From assembly GCA_023411715.1 (NCBI GenBank), contig JAEYOM010000029.1, positions 1 to 31,921 on the forward strand: 31,921 nt of DNA, written 5' to 3'. The number at the start of each line of letters is the position of its first letter. The first letter of the stretch is position 1. The stretch is from Bacillota bacterium. Its GTDB lineage: Bacteria; Bacillota; Clostridia; Acetivibrionales; DTU013. Both the position numbers and the translations under genes were made by a program. The notes below the pieces were generated by a model, which saw only the letters and a list, made by a program, of their open reading frames with translations, searched no databases and had not been told where the DNA came from. Below, in pieces: positions 1 to 7,908 of this stretch.

Positions 1-1
1 C

Positions 2-23
2 GGCCGCAGAAGCTCCTGCGGCC
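2..23 (-). terminator. GC-rich hairpin downstream of the ferritin-like gene
   Basis: GGCCGCAG and CTGCGGCC form a perfect 8-bp stem around a 6-nt loop. It lies about 57 bp past the stop codon of the minus-strand ferritin-like gene. The window edge hides whether a T-run follows on the minus strand, so the terminator call is an inference. Confidence 0.4.
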
Positions 24-37
24 ATGTTCACATAAGG

Positions 38-71
38 AGGATCGGTTTTGCCTGAGGATCGGTTCTGCCTT
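38..71. repeat. 17-bp tandem duplication, two copies
   Basis: Positions 38-54 and 55-71 are head-to-tail copies differing at two bases (AGGATCGGTTTTGCCTG, then AGGATCGGTTCTGCCTT). They sit between the ferritin-like stop codon and the hairpin at 2-23. This is probably a slippage duplication; no function is apparent. Confidence 0.6.
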
Positions 72-79
72 CAGCAGGC

Positions 80-706
80 TTACGCTCTGCATCCGTTCTT
101 TGAATACAGGTAACTGTACAGAATCCCGTGCCTGAGCTCGTCTGTTATGATAGCGGTCAGGATATTGATCAATGTTCTGTCCTGTAAAGCGAAAAGAATC
201 TGTCTGTATCTTATCACGGCATTCGTCTCTCCCCTGATAGCTGTCATGAGGCCATGGCAATAGCTGGCAGGCCTTTCGAAAGTTACGTTCTGCGGCGGCG
301 GAAGAGTCTGGCCGGTCAACTGGGAATATACATGCCTGACAAGGCCGAAATGGCCGATCTCGTCATCACGTATCCCTGTGATTATCTCTCTGTCTTCCTG
401 AGTAGGGGCGTTTTCAATCAGGTACTGGTAAAACATCCTGTCCTCAGTTTCGCCTGCAACCGACGTCTGAAGCAGAGTCAAAGCTCCGGGGACGTTGCCC
501 GGATAGGTGTAAATACTGAGATCCGGCGTACTTTCAGGGTCTCCGGACATCTCCTTACTTTTTGCAGGCATCATTGCCGGCGATATCTGCTGAGGTGCAA
601 ACTGTGGCGGCATCGGCGTCATACCGGCCATTGCCTGCCGAATATACGGATTTTGCAAACATGGCGGTGAATTGTACATAAAAGGCATACTGCCATAATC
701 CTGCAT
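80..706 (-). CDS. ferritin-like (rubrerythrin-type) domain protein
   Basis: A 208-residue protein in two parts. Residues 1 to about 60 are rich in Met, Pro and Gln and look disordered. Residues about 75-205 are helical and carry two ferritin-like half motifs: an early Glu in AGETEDRMF with DDEIGH, then RGETNAV with ITDELRHG. These Glu and His residues would form a carboxylate-bridged di-metal site in a four-helix bundle. Family members bind iron or manganese and act in oxidative-stress defence or as spore or cytoplasmic proteins. No rubredoxin Cys pairs are present, so it is not a full rubrerythrin. The start is supported by GAGGG about 8 nt upstream. It is transcribed in the same direction as the DUF1846 gene, 83 nt away. 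Fold is fairly sure; substrate is unknown. Confidence 0.75.
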   Translation of the reverse strand: MQDYGSMPFMYNSPPCLQNPYIRQAMAGMTPMPPQFAPQQISPAMMPAKSKEMSGDPESTPDLSIYTYPGNVPGALTLLQTSVAGETEDRMFYQYLIENAPTQEDREIITGIRDDEIGHFGLVRHVYSQLTGQTLPPPQNVTFERPASYCHGLMTAIRGETNAVIRYRQILFALQDRTLINILTAIITDELRHGILYSYLYSKNGCRA

Positions 707-789
707 AATTATCCCTCTTGATAGTTTTTATACAGTATTCTATGCGCAGTCACGTCCAAAGGTTCGCCGATGTGGATCCATACTGCCGC

Positions 790-2274
790 TTACTTGTGGT
801 AAAGCTTCTTTGACTGGTACTGAGGCTCGCAGGTAATATTGATGCCCAGCTTGTGGAAAACGTTTTCGTCGACACGGGACAGAATGACCGTGGAGTGCGC
901 CTCGCAGCCGCGCAGCCTGGAAAGCTGCCGCATCGCCAGCGCTGCGGTCGGATTGGTCGCGGCGCAGATGGAAAGCGCTATAAGTATCTCGTCCGTATGG
1001 AGACGCGGGTTGCGGTTGCCCATATGCTTGACTTTCAACATTTGGATAGGCTCTATGACTATGGGTGATATAAGGTGTATGTCATGCTGAATACCGCCCA
1101 GTTCCTTAAGTGCATTTAGCAGCAGCGCAGCTGATGCGCCGAGCAGCGAAGTGGTCTTTCCCGTCACGATACGACCATCGTCCAGTTGTATTGAAACGGC
1201 AGGTCCGTTAGTCTCTTCGGACCGCTTTAGCGCAGCCCCGACAACAGGACGGTCATCTGGTGATATACCAAGCTGGTTCATTAACAGTTCAAGCTTGTAC
1301 ACCTCGGATTTCCCGGCCATCCCCTGCCTCTGCGAACAGCTCGTGTTATAAAACCTGCGTATGATCTCCTGCGCTGATGCTTCACAAACAGCCTTATCGT
1401 CCGTGATACAGAAGCCCGCCATATTGACGCCCATATCAGTAGGGCTCTTGTAAGGCGACTTTCCGGCAATTTTTTCAAATATCGCATTCAGGACCGGAAA
1501 TACCTCTATATCTCTGTTATAATTGACGGTCGTTATACCGTATGCCTCGAGATGGAACGGGTCGATCATATTAACGTCGTCAAGATCCGTGGTGGCCGCT
1601 TCATACGCAAGGTTGACCGGGTGCTTGAGCGGCAGGTTCCAGATCGGAAAGGTTTCGAATTTTGCATACCCTGCTCTTATCCCGCGCTTGAAATCATGGT
1701 AGAGCTGCGAAAGGCATGCAGCCATTTTACCGCTTCCGGGCCCAGGAGCGGTGACAACTAACAGCGAACGCGTAGTTTCTATGTAGTCATTTTTACCGTA
1801 GCCTTCATCGCTTACGATAAGCGGGATGTCGGAAGGGTAGTCCTGGATCGGATAATGTCTGTATACCTTTACCCCCAGGCTTGTAAGCCTCTTCTGGAAC
1901 ATGTCTGCGGTATACTGCGAACGGTAATGGGTTATCACGACGCTGCCTACATACAGGCCTATTTCACGGAAAGCGTCGATCAGCCTCAGGACATCGAGAT
2001 CATATGTAATGCCAAGATCGCCCCGACGCTTGTTTTGTTCTATGTTGTCGGCATTTATCACTATGATTATTTCAGCCTTATCCTTCAGCTCAAGCAGCAT
2101 TTTTATCTTGCTGTCCGGCGCGAAACCAGGCAGAACCCTTGATGCGTGGTAGTCGTCAAAAAGCTTGCCTCCGAATTCCAGATAAAGCTTACCTCCAAAG
2201 TATTCGATCCTGTCAAGGATTTTCTGCGATTGCAGTTGAAGGTACTTGTCATTATCAAACCCGATCCTGTTCAT
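790..2274 (-). CDS. DUF1846 domain-containing protein
   Basis: A 494-residue protein that matches the DUF1846 (UPF0371) family in length and start (MNRIGFDNDKYLQLQSQKI, then an FGGKLFDDYHASRVLPGF-type segment). A P-loop-like stretch lies near residues 178-184 (APGPGSGK). The family occurs in Firmicutes and has an ATPase-like N-terminal fold; its role is not firmly established. The predicted protein is cytoplasmic, with no signal peptide or membrane segments. GGAG lies 7 nt before the ATG. Its own promoter appears at 2337-2366, so it is probably not dependent on the hemerythrin gene upstream. Family assignment is strong, function open. Confidence 0.85.
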   Translation of the reverse strand: MNRIGFDNDKYLQLQSQKILDRIEYFGGKLYLEFGGKLFDDYHASRVLPGFAPDSKIKMLLELKDKAEIIIVINADNIEQNKRRGDLGITYDLDVLRLIDAFREIGLYVGSVVITHYRSQYTADMFQKRLTSLGVKVYRHYPIQDYPSDIPLIVSDEGYGKNDYIETTRSLLVVTAPGPGSGKMAACLSQLYHDFKRGIRAGYAKFETFPIWNLPLKHPVNLAYEAATTDLDDVNMIDPFHLEAYGITTVNYNRDIEVFPVLNAIFEKIAGKSPYKSPTDMGVNMAGFCITDDKAVCEASAQEIIRRFYNTSCSQRQGMAGKSEVYKLELLMNQLGISPDDRPVVGAALKRSEETNGPAVSIQLDDGRIVTGKTTSLLGASAALLLNALKELGGIQHDIHLISPIVIEPIQMLKVKHMGNRNPRLHTDEILIALSICAATNPTAALAMRQLSRLRGCEAHSTVILSRVDENVFHKLGINITCEPQYQSKKLYHK

Positions 2275-2336
2275 TTTGGCGCTCCCACATATTTAATTTG
2301 ATTGCGGATCTTAATAACTCAATATTTTACCTACAT

Positions 2337-2366
2337 ACAATACCATAATGAAAATATAGCCGTCAA
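2337..2366 (-). promoter_or_regulatory. predicted sigma-A promoter for the DUF1846 gene
   Basis: On the minus strand the -35 TTGACG (2366-2361) and -10 TATTGT (2342-2337) are separated by 18 bp. A TGG triplet just before the -10 gives an extended -10 element. It lies between the hemerythrin stop and the DUF1846 start. Confidence 0.5.
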
Positions 2367-2392
2367 TCCAAACAGTCGAATTTCGACAGCGT

Positions 2393-2809
2393 TTATCTAA
2401 GACCTTTCCCATTTAAGTGATCCCTGTATTTAAAATCCGCTGTTAGTATATGGCTTGTTATCCAGTCCGAAACAAAGGCTACAAGGTCGGTGCTTACACT
2501 CTTCTGATCTGCATCGATATCCTTTTTCCGAAACTTTTCGAGCTTTTTTATGAAAAAAGTGTGTTCAATCTTCTGAGAATCCAGTTCCTTATAGCCGTAT
2601 TGCTCCAGCAGCTCTTCCTCGAAGCCGAAGTGGTAGACGGTATAATCTGCCAGTTCCTGCAGGATCGTTATGATTTCATCATAATGATCGTACCCATCCT
2701 TAGCCAGTAAAAGATCGACTATCCTTCCCCCGATCTCGAACATTTTTTTGTGCTGTATGTCGATCTCGGCGACATTGACGCTGTAACTTTCTTTCCATTC
2801 GAAATACAT
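2393..2809 (-). CDS. bacteriohemerythrin, one iron-ligand His replaced by Gln
   Basis: A 138-residue single-domain hemerythrin. Iron-site residues are visible: His20 in the IDIQHKKMF motif, His60 and Glu64 in HFGFEEE, His83 in IEH, and the late His and Asp in SHILTAD. The family pattern around the third helix is usually H-x-x-x-H. Here the first His is Gln79 (SQKIEH), which the DNA shows plainly as CAG. Typical members bind O2 reversibly at a diiron site and act in oxygen sensing, storage or delivery in anaerobes. Loss of one ligand could alter O2 affinity or favour another diiron chemistry (inference). The start has GGGGGAG 5 nt upstream. It is a single gene with its own upstream region. Confidence 0.88.
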   Translation of the reverse strand: MYFEWKESYSVNVAEIDIQHKKMFEIGGRIVDLLLAKDGYDHYDEIITILQELADYTVYHFGFEEELLEQYGYKELDSQKIEHTFFIKKLEKFRKKDIDADQKSVSTDLVAFVSDWITSHILTADFKYRDHLNGKGLR

Positions 2810-2899
2810 ATATCTCCCCCTAATATTACGTTAATTATTGTAGAATTTTTACCACAAAAATAAGTACCGAAACAAAAAGACAAAAGCCATGTAAATATA

Positions 2900-2937
2900 A
2901 AACGGCTACCATTCACAAGTCCGAACGGTTGCCGTTT
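2900..2937 (-). terminator. hairpin terminator after the lipoprotein gene
   Basis: AAACGGCTACC (2900-2910) pairs with GGTTGCCGTTT (2927-2937), 10 of 11 positions complementary. On the minus strand the stem runs into TTTTATATTT, which fits an intrinsic terminator for the lipoprotein gene ending at 2988. Confidence 0.65.
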
Positions 2938-2987
2938 AATCCGTAATATATTATGTTTCATCAGCTTTACAGCGGCAATTTCAAAGC

Positions 2988-3572
2988 TTATTTCTTCAGT
3001 TCCTGTACGCCGGTGACCTTGCTGGTTGAATCAGCCTTAAACGTATTTTTCGCATCGTCTGTTGTGAAATAGACATTCCCGTCCACAGTAGTATCTACAA
3101 GCTGGAAGTCTTTGGCCGAGACGTAAAGGTCACCCTTGAATGTTCCATGCTGTATGCTCGCCTCCGGGCTGTTGATGGTGAACTTGGGCGCACTTAATGT
3201 ATATCTGGCGGTTATGTTCCTGTTTGCATCCTGCGCATACAACGCGACCTTCCGCTGTATTATATCCTTTCCTGCCGTGTCCTTTTTACCGTTTTTGAAC
3301 TCGCCGTCGAGTACTATGTCCTTATCCACGGTTACATCCTTAGTTACCACTATGATCCATGAACCGGTGTTGCTGATCGCTTTTTCAAAAGCCGCGGCAT
3401 TGTCCACTGTCGAGGCGGAAGACACTATGTCGGATGTGGTTGCCGGTGCCGTAGTCTGTGCCGTAGTCTGCGTAGCAGCGGGACCGGGATTCTGTACTCC
3501 GTTTCCGGTGCTTGCGCATCCTGCAAGCAATAAGGAAAGGAGAGCTGCCAGCGATATTATCCTAATTCTCAT
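2988..3572 (-). CDS. putative secreted lipoprotein, beta-rich, unknown function
   Basis: A 194-residue protein counted from the ATG at 3572, which has AAGGAGG about 10 nt upstream. An in-frame ATG 51 bp further up lacks such a site. Residues 1-20 are a lipoprotein signal peptide ending in the lipobox LLAGC, so the mature protein would be lipid-anchored on the outer face of the membrane. A Thr/Ala-rich linker follows (about 21-60). The rest has alternating hydrophobic positions and repeated DVTVDKDIVLDG / GTFKGDLYVSAKD / TVDGNVYF segments, suggesting a right-handed beta-helix or bactofilin-like stack. Function not recognised. A terminator follows it. Confidence 0.7.
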   Translation of the reverse strand: MRIRIISLAALLSLLLAGCASTGNGVQNPGPAATQTTAQTTAPATTSDIVSSASTVDNAAAFEKAISNTGSWIIVVTKDVTVDKDIVLDGEFKNGKKDTAGKDIIQRKVALYAQDANRNITARYTLSAPKFTINSPEASIQHGTFKGDLYVSAKDFQLVDTTVDGNVYFTTDDAKNTFKADSTSKVTGVQELKK

Positions 3573-3645
3573 ATGAGAGATCCTCCTTGAAACATTTAGT
3601 CGATTTATATTCAGTATAACCAATTGATCGGGATTTAATTTATTT

Positions 3646-3978
3646 TCAATAGATATGAACCGGGGTACCGATGGAAATAGTATTGTACAGTTCAGCTGCG
3701 TCGCTGCTGTGCATGCGTACGCACCCGTGCGAGACTGCCTGGCCTACGGACCAGGGCTTGTCTGTGCCGTGGATCCCGTATACGCCCCATGGAACGCTCA
3801 GCCTCATGAAATGGCCCCCGAATTGCGCGCCCCAGAGGGCTTTTTCAATAATGGTCCAATTGCCTGCGGGCGTCGGCGTAGATGGTTTGCCGACTGCCAC
3901 AGGGTACTCCCTCACAAGCTTACCGTCGTCAAACAGCTTGAGTTTCCGGTTCGTTCTGTCGATTTCGATTCTATACAT
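3646..3978 (-). CDS. small L,D-transpeptidase (YkuD domain)
   Basis: A 110-residue protein that is almost only a YkuD catalytic domain. The N-terminus (YRIEIDRTNRKLKLFDDGKL) is the usual first strands. GIHGTDKPWSVG and SHGCVRM carry the conserved His residues, the nucleophilic Cys and the Arg of the family. YkuD enzymes form meso-DAP-meso-DAP cross-links in peptidoglycan or attach proteins to it. No signal peptide or LysM domain is visible, so how it reaches the wall is unclear. AAAGGGGG lies about 9 nt before the ATG. It ends 73 bp before the lipoprotein start and may be co-transcribed with it. Confidence 0.88.
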   Translation of the reverse strand: MYRIEIDRTNRKLKLFDDGKLVREYPVAVGKPSTPTPAGNWTIIEKALWGAQFGGHFMRLSVPWGVYGIHGTDKPWSVGQAVSHGCVRMHSSDAAELYNTISIGTPVHIY

Positions 3979-4154
3979 AATGCTGCACCCCCTTTATCTT
4001 ATTCAAACGAGGAGTTACTGTTGCTTACTCCTAATAACACGGTAAGTAGTAAGTGATTATTTTTATCCTATTTACATTTTATTATAAGTATATTTATAAT
4101 AGTTGTTGACAATAATGAAGATATTGCATAGGACAGCAGAAACGCACACAGGTA

Positions 4155-4967
4155 ATGATGAAGCTGTCAGCAGTTCAAAACCATTTTATACGCTACCTTC
4201 GGGTGGGCGGTTTTCCTGAACTCGCACTTTCGGAAAATGATCTGCTGGCTCAGCAGATCATGCGGGAAGATGTTGTTGATAAGGTGCTGAAAAAGGACCT
4301 TCCAGCTTTATATAATATAAGGAATGCAACTGAGCTTGAACGCATCTTTCTATACCTATGCTATGTTTCATCAGAGATCGTTTCAATAGAAGCTATTGCC
4401 AAAGAACTAAACGGCGTTTCCAGACCAACGGTGGAAAATTATATACAATATCTCGAAAGCGCCAACTTAATATATTTAAGTTACCCTGTTGAGATGGGAA
4501 ACAAAAAAGTACTGAAATCAAGTCCCAAAATATATATAGCCGATGCAGCGATACGAAATGCAGTATTGATGGATGATAGTATTTTGACTAATCCCGATGA
4601 GATGGGAAAAATGGTTGAAACATCAGTTTATAAGCATGTTGCAGCATTTTATTACCAAAAAGCCACCCGTATTGGCTATTACCGTTGGGGCAGAAAAAAC
4701 AAGGAAATTGACATTGTTGTAGATTATCCGAATATTAAAAATATACTGATCGAAGTCAAATATCGTGAACAGGCTCCAATTGCTAATGATGACGCTATAT
4801 GTGAGCTCTGTGATGATGCCAGTGCATGCATTGTCGTTACTAAACGCGCAGATGATTACGGCGTCCACAACGCGCCAAACGGAGAAAAACTGATAAGGAT
4901 CCCGGCGTTTGCGTTTCTGTATTTATTAGGACATGCTGAAAAGCATGGATATAAAGGAATTGAATAA
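4155..4967 (+). pseudogene. 3' remnant of an AAA-ATPase/DUF4143 gene
   Basis: The 270 residues match the C-terminal half of AAA-family proteins with DUF4143. They comprise a winged-helix-like region (IEAIAKELNGVSRPTVENYIQYLESANLI) and a nuclease-like core (YYRWGRKNKEIDIVVD and NILIEVKYRE, the D...E-x-K pattern). Family members are normally over 400 residues, with an N-terminal P-loop ATPase. Nothing resembling a Walker A or B motif exists in the 173 bp upstream, and the frame closes at 4116. The gene therefore seems to have lost its 5' half, although the remaining frame is intact. No convincing Shine-Dalgarno precedes the double ATG. It converges on ftsX with 9 bp between stops. A short standalone product cannot be excluded. 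Confidence 0.7.
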
Positions 4968-4976
4968 TACTTTCCG

Positions 4977-5864
4977 CTATCTCTTTTCCGACGAAGGTAA
5001 TCCGAGCATGCTTCCGACAATGCCCAGCGTTGCGCTCGCAGTAATTATCACCGTGAACATCGCATTAATTATCGAAGCGGCAGGCGGAAGCGGGATAAAA
5101 GGCAGCGGGCCCGATATCCGGGCATATATCTGCCCTATGACAAATGAAGCGAGCAAGGCTGCAAGTATCCCTCCTCCCAGTGTCATGAGCAGTCCCTGGA
5201 GCACAAACGGGAAGGAAATGAAGGAACCCGGCGCACCCAGAAGTTTGAGGGTGTTTATTTGTTCACGGTTGTCCTGTATAGCCAGTCTTATTATGTGCGA
5301 TATTATCACGAGGGTAGTAATGGCGGCAGCGGCCAGTACCAGCCAGCCGATAAACATAAACAGGCTGGAAATCGATTTTATGCGGTCGAGCACACCCCGG
5401 TTGTCCCTTACGGAATCTATCCCGGGCAGGTTTTTCAATTCCTTTAGGATGCCGTCTACCGAATCCAGCTCTATGTTTACCTCTATGTAGGAAGTGAAAG
5501 GATTTTCATCGAATACCTTGAGTATCTCCGATTCCTTTCCCAGGATCTTCTGCATATCCGCAAGCGCCTCCTTGTCGCCGACGAGGCGGGCGGATTTTAC
5601 TCCTTCGATCGCTTTTATGCTTTCAACGAGCTTCAAAGCTCCGTTCTGATCGACGGTATCGCCAAAGTAGGCGCTTATTTCGGCCTCGCCCTGTATTGCG
5701 CGCGTGACTCCGCTGCTTATCCACCAGCCCGTCACCACCATGGCAAGGATAAAAAGGATCAGGCTTGTGCTCAAAAATGAAAGAATGTTTGAGGACAAGC
5801 GCAAACGTATCATTAAAAGAGTTTCTTTGAAAAAGTAACCGAGGTTGGAAAAGAAATTTTTCAT
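4977..5864 (-). CDS. ftsX: cell division ABC transporter permease FtsX
   Basis: A 295-residue protein with FtsX topology: a short cytoplasmic N-terminus, one membrane segment (about 27-50), an extracellular domain (about 50-165) and three further membrane helices. FtsX has no transport role; with FtsE it transmits ATP-driven changes to extracellular cell-wall hydrolase partners. The ATG at 5864 forms an ATGA overlap with the ftsE stop, the usual coupled arrangement. An ATG at 5891 is also in frame but would overlap ftsE by 31 bp. Third gene of the operon coiled-coil protein-ftsE-ftsX. No terminator is visible before the convergent DUF4143 remnant. Confidence 0.93.
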   Translation of the reverse strand: MKNFFSNLGYFFKETLLMIRLRLSSNILSFLSTSLILFILAMVVTGWWISSGVTRAIQGEAEISAYFGDTVDQNGALKLVESIKAIEGVKSARLVGDKEALADMQKILGKESEILKVFDENPFTSYIEVNIELDSVDGILKELKNLPGIDSVRDNRGVLDRIKSISSLFMFIGWLVLAAAAITTLVIISHIIRLAIQDNREQINTLKLLGAPGSFISFPFVLQGLLMTLGGGILAALLASFVIGQIYARISGPLPFIPLPPAASIINAMFTVIITASATLGIVGSMLGLPSSEKR

Positions 5865-6541
5865 TTTGCTGCCGTTTTCGACCTTTCGCATATCATATTT
5901 CCTTGGTCCATTGTAATAAGCACCGCATCAAGCGAGGGATCGATCAGATGGGTGGCGTGGGTGGTTATCACGACGGAGGTTTCTTCATTTTTGAATGAGT
6001 TCAGTATACCTAGTATGTTCATTGCATTTTCCCTGTCCAGGTTGCCTGTGGGTTCGTCAGCCAATATCAGCGAAGGCTTCCGCGCAACTGCCCGTGCAAT
6101 GGCTACTCTCTGCCTTTCGCCCCAGGAAAGGTTCTCTACCCGGGATGATATTTTGTGCCCAAGCCCGACTTTTTCCAGAGCTTCGCGCGCATCGTCCCTC
6201 ATTTGCTTCCCGGGAACACCCAGGAAGCGCATGCCCAGAAGAACGTTGTCAAACGCCGATCTCCCGTCGATAAGCCTGAATTCCTGAAAAACAGGACCTA
6301 TTCTCATCCGCAGCCGTCTGATACCACTGCTCCGGCCTTTTTCCACTTGCTGTCCGAGTACCGTCAGATTCCCTCCAGTAGGGAACTCCATACCCATCAG
6401 AAGCTTGAGCAGGCTTGTTTTTCCCGAACCGCTCCGGCCGGTGATGTACATGAGCTCTCCGCTTCCTATCGCAAGGTTTATATCTCTTAGCGCTTCAGTC
6501 CCGTCGGGGTACCTCAGGCTGACATTCTCCGCGTTTATCAT
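5861..6541 (-). CDS. ftsE: cell division ATP-binding protein FtsE
   Basis: A 226-residue ABC ATPase. Walker A is GRSGSGKTS (about 35-43), the signature LSWGERQRVAIARA, Walker B LILADEPTGNLD, and the switch His lies in ITTHATHL. The signature reads LSWGE rather than LSGGE, which is common in FtsE-like proteins. It sits at the cytoplasmic face bound to FtsX and powers regulation of peptidoglycan hydrolysis at division or elongation. It starts 19 bp after the coiled-coil gene and overlaps ftsX by 4 bp, so the three genes are almost certainly one transcript. Confidence 0.95.
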   Translation of the reverse strand: MINAENVSLRYPDGTEALRDINLAIGSGELMYITGRSGSGKTSLLKLLMGMEFPTGGNLTVLGQQVEKGRSSGIRRLRMRIGPVFQEFRLIDGRSAFDNVLLGMRFLGVPGKQMRDDAREALEKVGLGHKISSRVENLSWGERQRVAIARAVARKPSLILADEPTGNLDRENAMNILGILNSFKNEETSVVITTHATHLIDPSLDAVLITMDQGNMICERSKTAAK

Positions 6542-6560
6542 ACGATCCTCTCCTGCTTTT

Positions 6561-7664
6561 CTATATCGTGATGTCCAGATATCCGTCCATTATATCGACA
6601 GATCTCAGCTTGCTGCCGTTCAGCAGCGATTCCAGGTTAAACTCCAGGTAAACATTCTTAAACGCATCCGATATGGCGTCTTTATCGAGAGCCATGCCGT
6701 AAAAGGTGCCGCGGTCAGCCTCGAATCTCAGTATATGGCCTTCCGCTATGACAAATTTTCCTGTAAGCGCCAGATTCTTATCGGGAAATTCCACCATGAC
6801 CTTGCCGGGATTGAATGAAAACCTTGTCTTTTCGAGTTTAGGGTCGCCGGCAAGGAGGTCGTTTATAGTTTTTTCATCTATTGAAATCCTGGCAGTTAAA
6901 AAGCCGAAGGTCATTTTAAAAGCGTCCGGCGGAATGCTGGCCTTTTTGGAGTAATCGGTGATCTCGCCGGCGGTAGCCGCAATCAGCGGGGCAATCCCGT
7001 TCCAGGCCTGATGCAGGTTGCCGAGGTAATCCTCGTACCTGCTTCGTTCGGTCGACAAAGATACAAGATATTTTTCCAGGTCCTCTTTCAGCTGCTTTTC
7101 TTCGGAGAGTGTTTTCGTCAGACTGCGTTGCTTTTCCTGCACCGACAACAGTTCAGCCGACAGCCTGGTTCTCTCCTGCGTCTGGAGCTTCCTGTCCGCC
7201 TCTATCCGGTCAAGCAGCTCCCCGGTATTGTTCGTAAGATCCCTGAGCGTATTAATCCGTGTCAGAAGGTCTTTCAGGCTGTCCGATCCGAGCATTATCT
7301 CAAGATAAGAGCCGGGGCCCATCCTCTGGTAGCTTTGAAGCACCTGTTTCAGGCTTTCCCGCTCTCTTTCGTATTTTGTCCCGGCAGCTTCGATTTTCTT
7401 TTTCAGGCTTTCGATCTGTGCGGATGTCTTTTTGATGTCCGCTGACATCTGCTCTGCCTTTTTCTCCGTCTCCCCGATCAACTGGGTCTGTGTGAAAAGT
7501 TTCTGGAGCGTCTCCTTTTCCGCATCCGTAATGCCGCCGATCTTAACTTTGACATCGGAAAAGATATCTTCCTCTCCAATAACGGTGTTTACAGAGTATG
7601 TAAATATAAGTGAGACTATCAGGCCGATGGCCGGGATCAGTTTCAATATATACTTTCGGTACAT
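6561..7664 (-). CDS. PcsB-like extracellular coiled-coil protein, FtsEX partner
   Basis: A 367-residue protein from the ATG at 7664, chosen because GAGGGG lies 6 nt upstream; an ATG at 7691 lacks a good site. A single N-terminal hydrophobic segment (about 6-28) is a signal peptide or anchor. Residues about 45-235 are long heptad-rich helices with the PcsB/CwlO-type segment SYQRMGPGSYLEIMLGSDSL between coils. This is typical of the N-terminal coiled-coil domain that docks on FtsX. The last ~130 residues are a compact beta-rich domain with no Cys/His pair of CHAP or NlpC/P60 and no LytM zinc motif. It may be a non-catalytic adaptor like EnvC, although it shows no LytM-type domain. Neighbourhood gives strong support for an FtsEX role. 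Confidence 0.8.
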   Translation of the reverse strand: MYRKYILKLIPAIGLIVSLIFTYSVNTVIGEEDIFSDVKVKIGGITDAEKETLQKLFTQTQLIGETEKKAEQMSADIKKTSAQIESLKKKIEAAGTKYERERESLKQVLQSYQRMGPGSYLEIMLGSDSLKDLLTRINTLRDLTNNTGELLDRIEADRKLQTQERTRLSAELLSVQEKQRSLTKTLSEEKQLKEDLEKYLVSLSTERSRYEDYLGNLHQAWNGIAPLIAATAGEITDYSKKASIPPDAFKMTFGFLTARISIDEKTINDLLAGDPKLEKTRFSFNPGKVMVEFPDKNLALTGKFVIAEGHILRFEADRGTFYGMALDKDAISDAFKNVYLEFNLESLLNGSKLRSVDIMDGYLDITI

Positions 7665-7699
7665 TTGACGCCCCTCGCAGATAACTGACATTTTACACT

Positions 7700-7728
7700 A
7701 TTTTAGCATTTTTACATAGCTTTCTCAA
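7700..7728 (-). promoter_or_regulatory. predicted promoter of the coiled-coil-ftsE-ftsX operon
   Basis: On the minus strand -35 TTGAGA (7728-7723) and -10 TAAAAT (7705-7700) are spaced 17 bp apart. Predicted start near 7693 gives a leader of about 30 nt before the GAGGGG ribosome site. Confidence 0.6.
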
Positions 7729-7847
7729 CCCGGACAAAGTTAAAAGCTGCAATATCGTTTAATAAATTACTCGGTTCCGGCCTTCAATGCCTCTGTCATC
7801 GTATTGAGGAGAAATCACCGGCGTATCAAGCGTCGCACTATAAAGAG

Positions 7848-7868
7848 CCGCTGATCGGCTTTCAGCGG
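7848..7868 (-). terminator. candidate terminator after the LtaS-like gene
   Basis: CCGCTGA (7848-7854) and TCAGCGG (7862-7868) form a perfect 7-bp stem with a 7-nt loop, 40 bp past the LtaS-like stop. On the minus strand it is followed by CTCTTTAT, only a weak U-tract. Confidence 0.45.
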
Positions 7869-7908
7869 ATTTATAAACCCGGAGCGGTTATTCCGTTTCG
7901 ATAATCTT

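Noticed and set aside
254..670. 138-codon plus-strand frame
   Set aside because: Mirror of the ferritin-like gene, with no ribosome site and unlikely composition.
2373..2389. Short symmetric stretch after the hemerythrin gene as a terminator
   Set aside because: The arms meet with almost no loop and no convincing T-run follows.
5861..5891. Upstream ATG for ftsX at 5891
   Set aside because: The ATG at 5864 gives the ATGA overlap with ftsE and the usual FtsX N-terminus.
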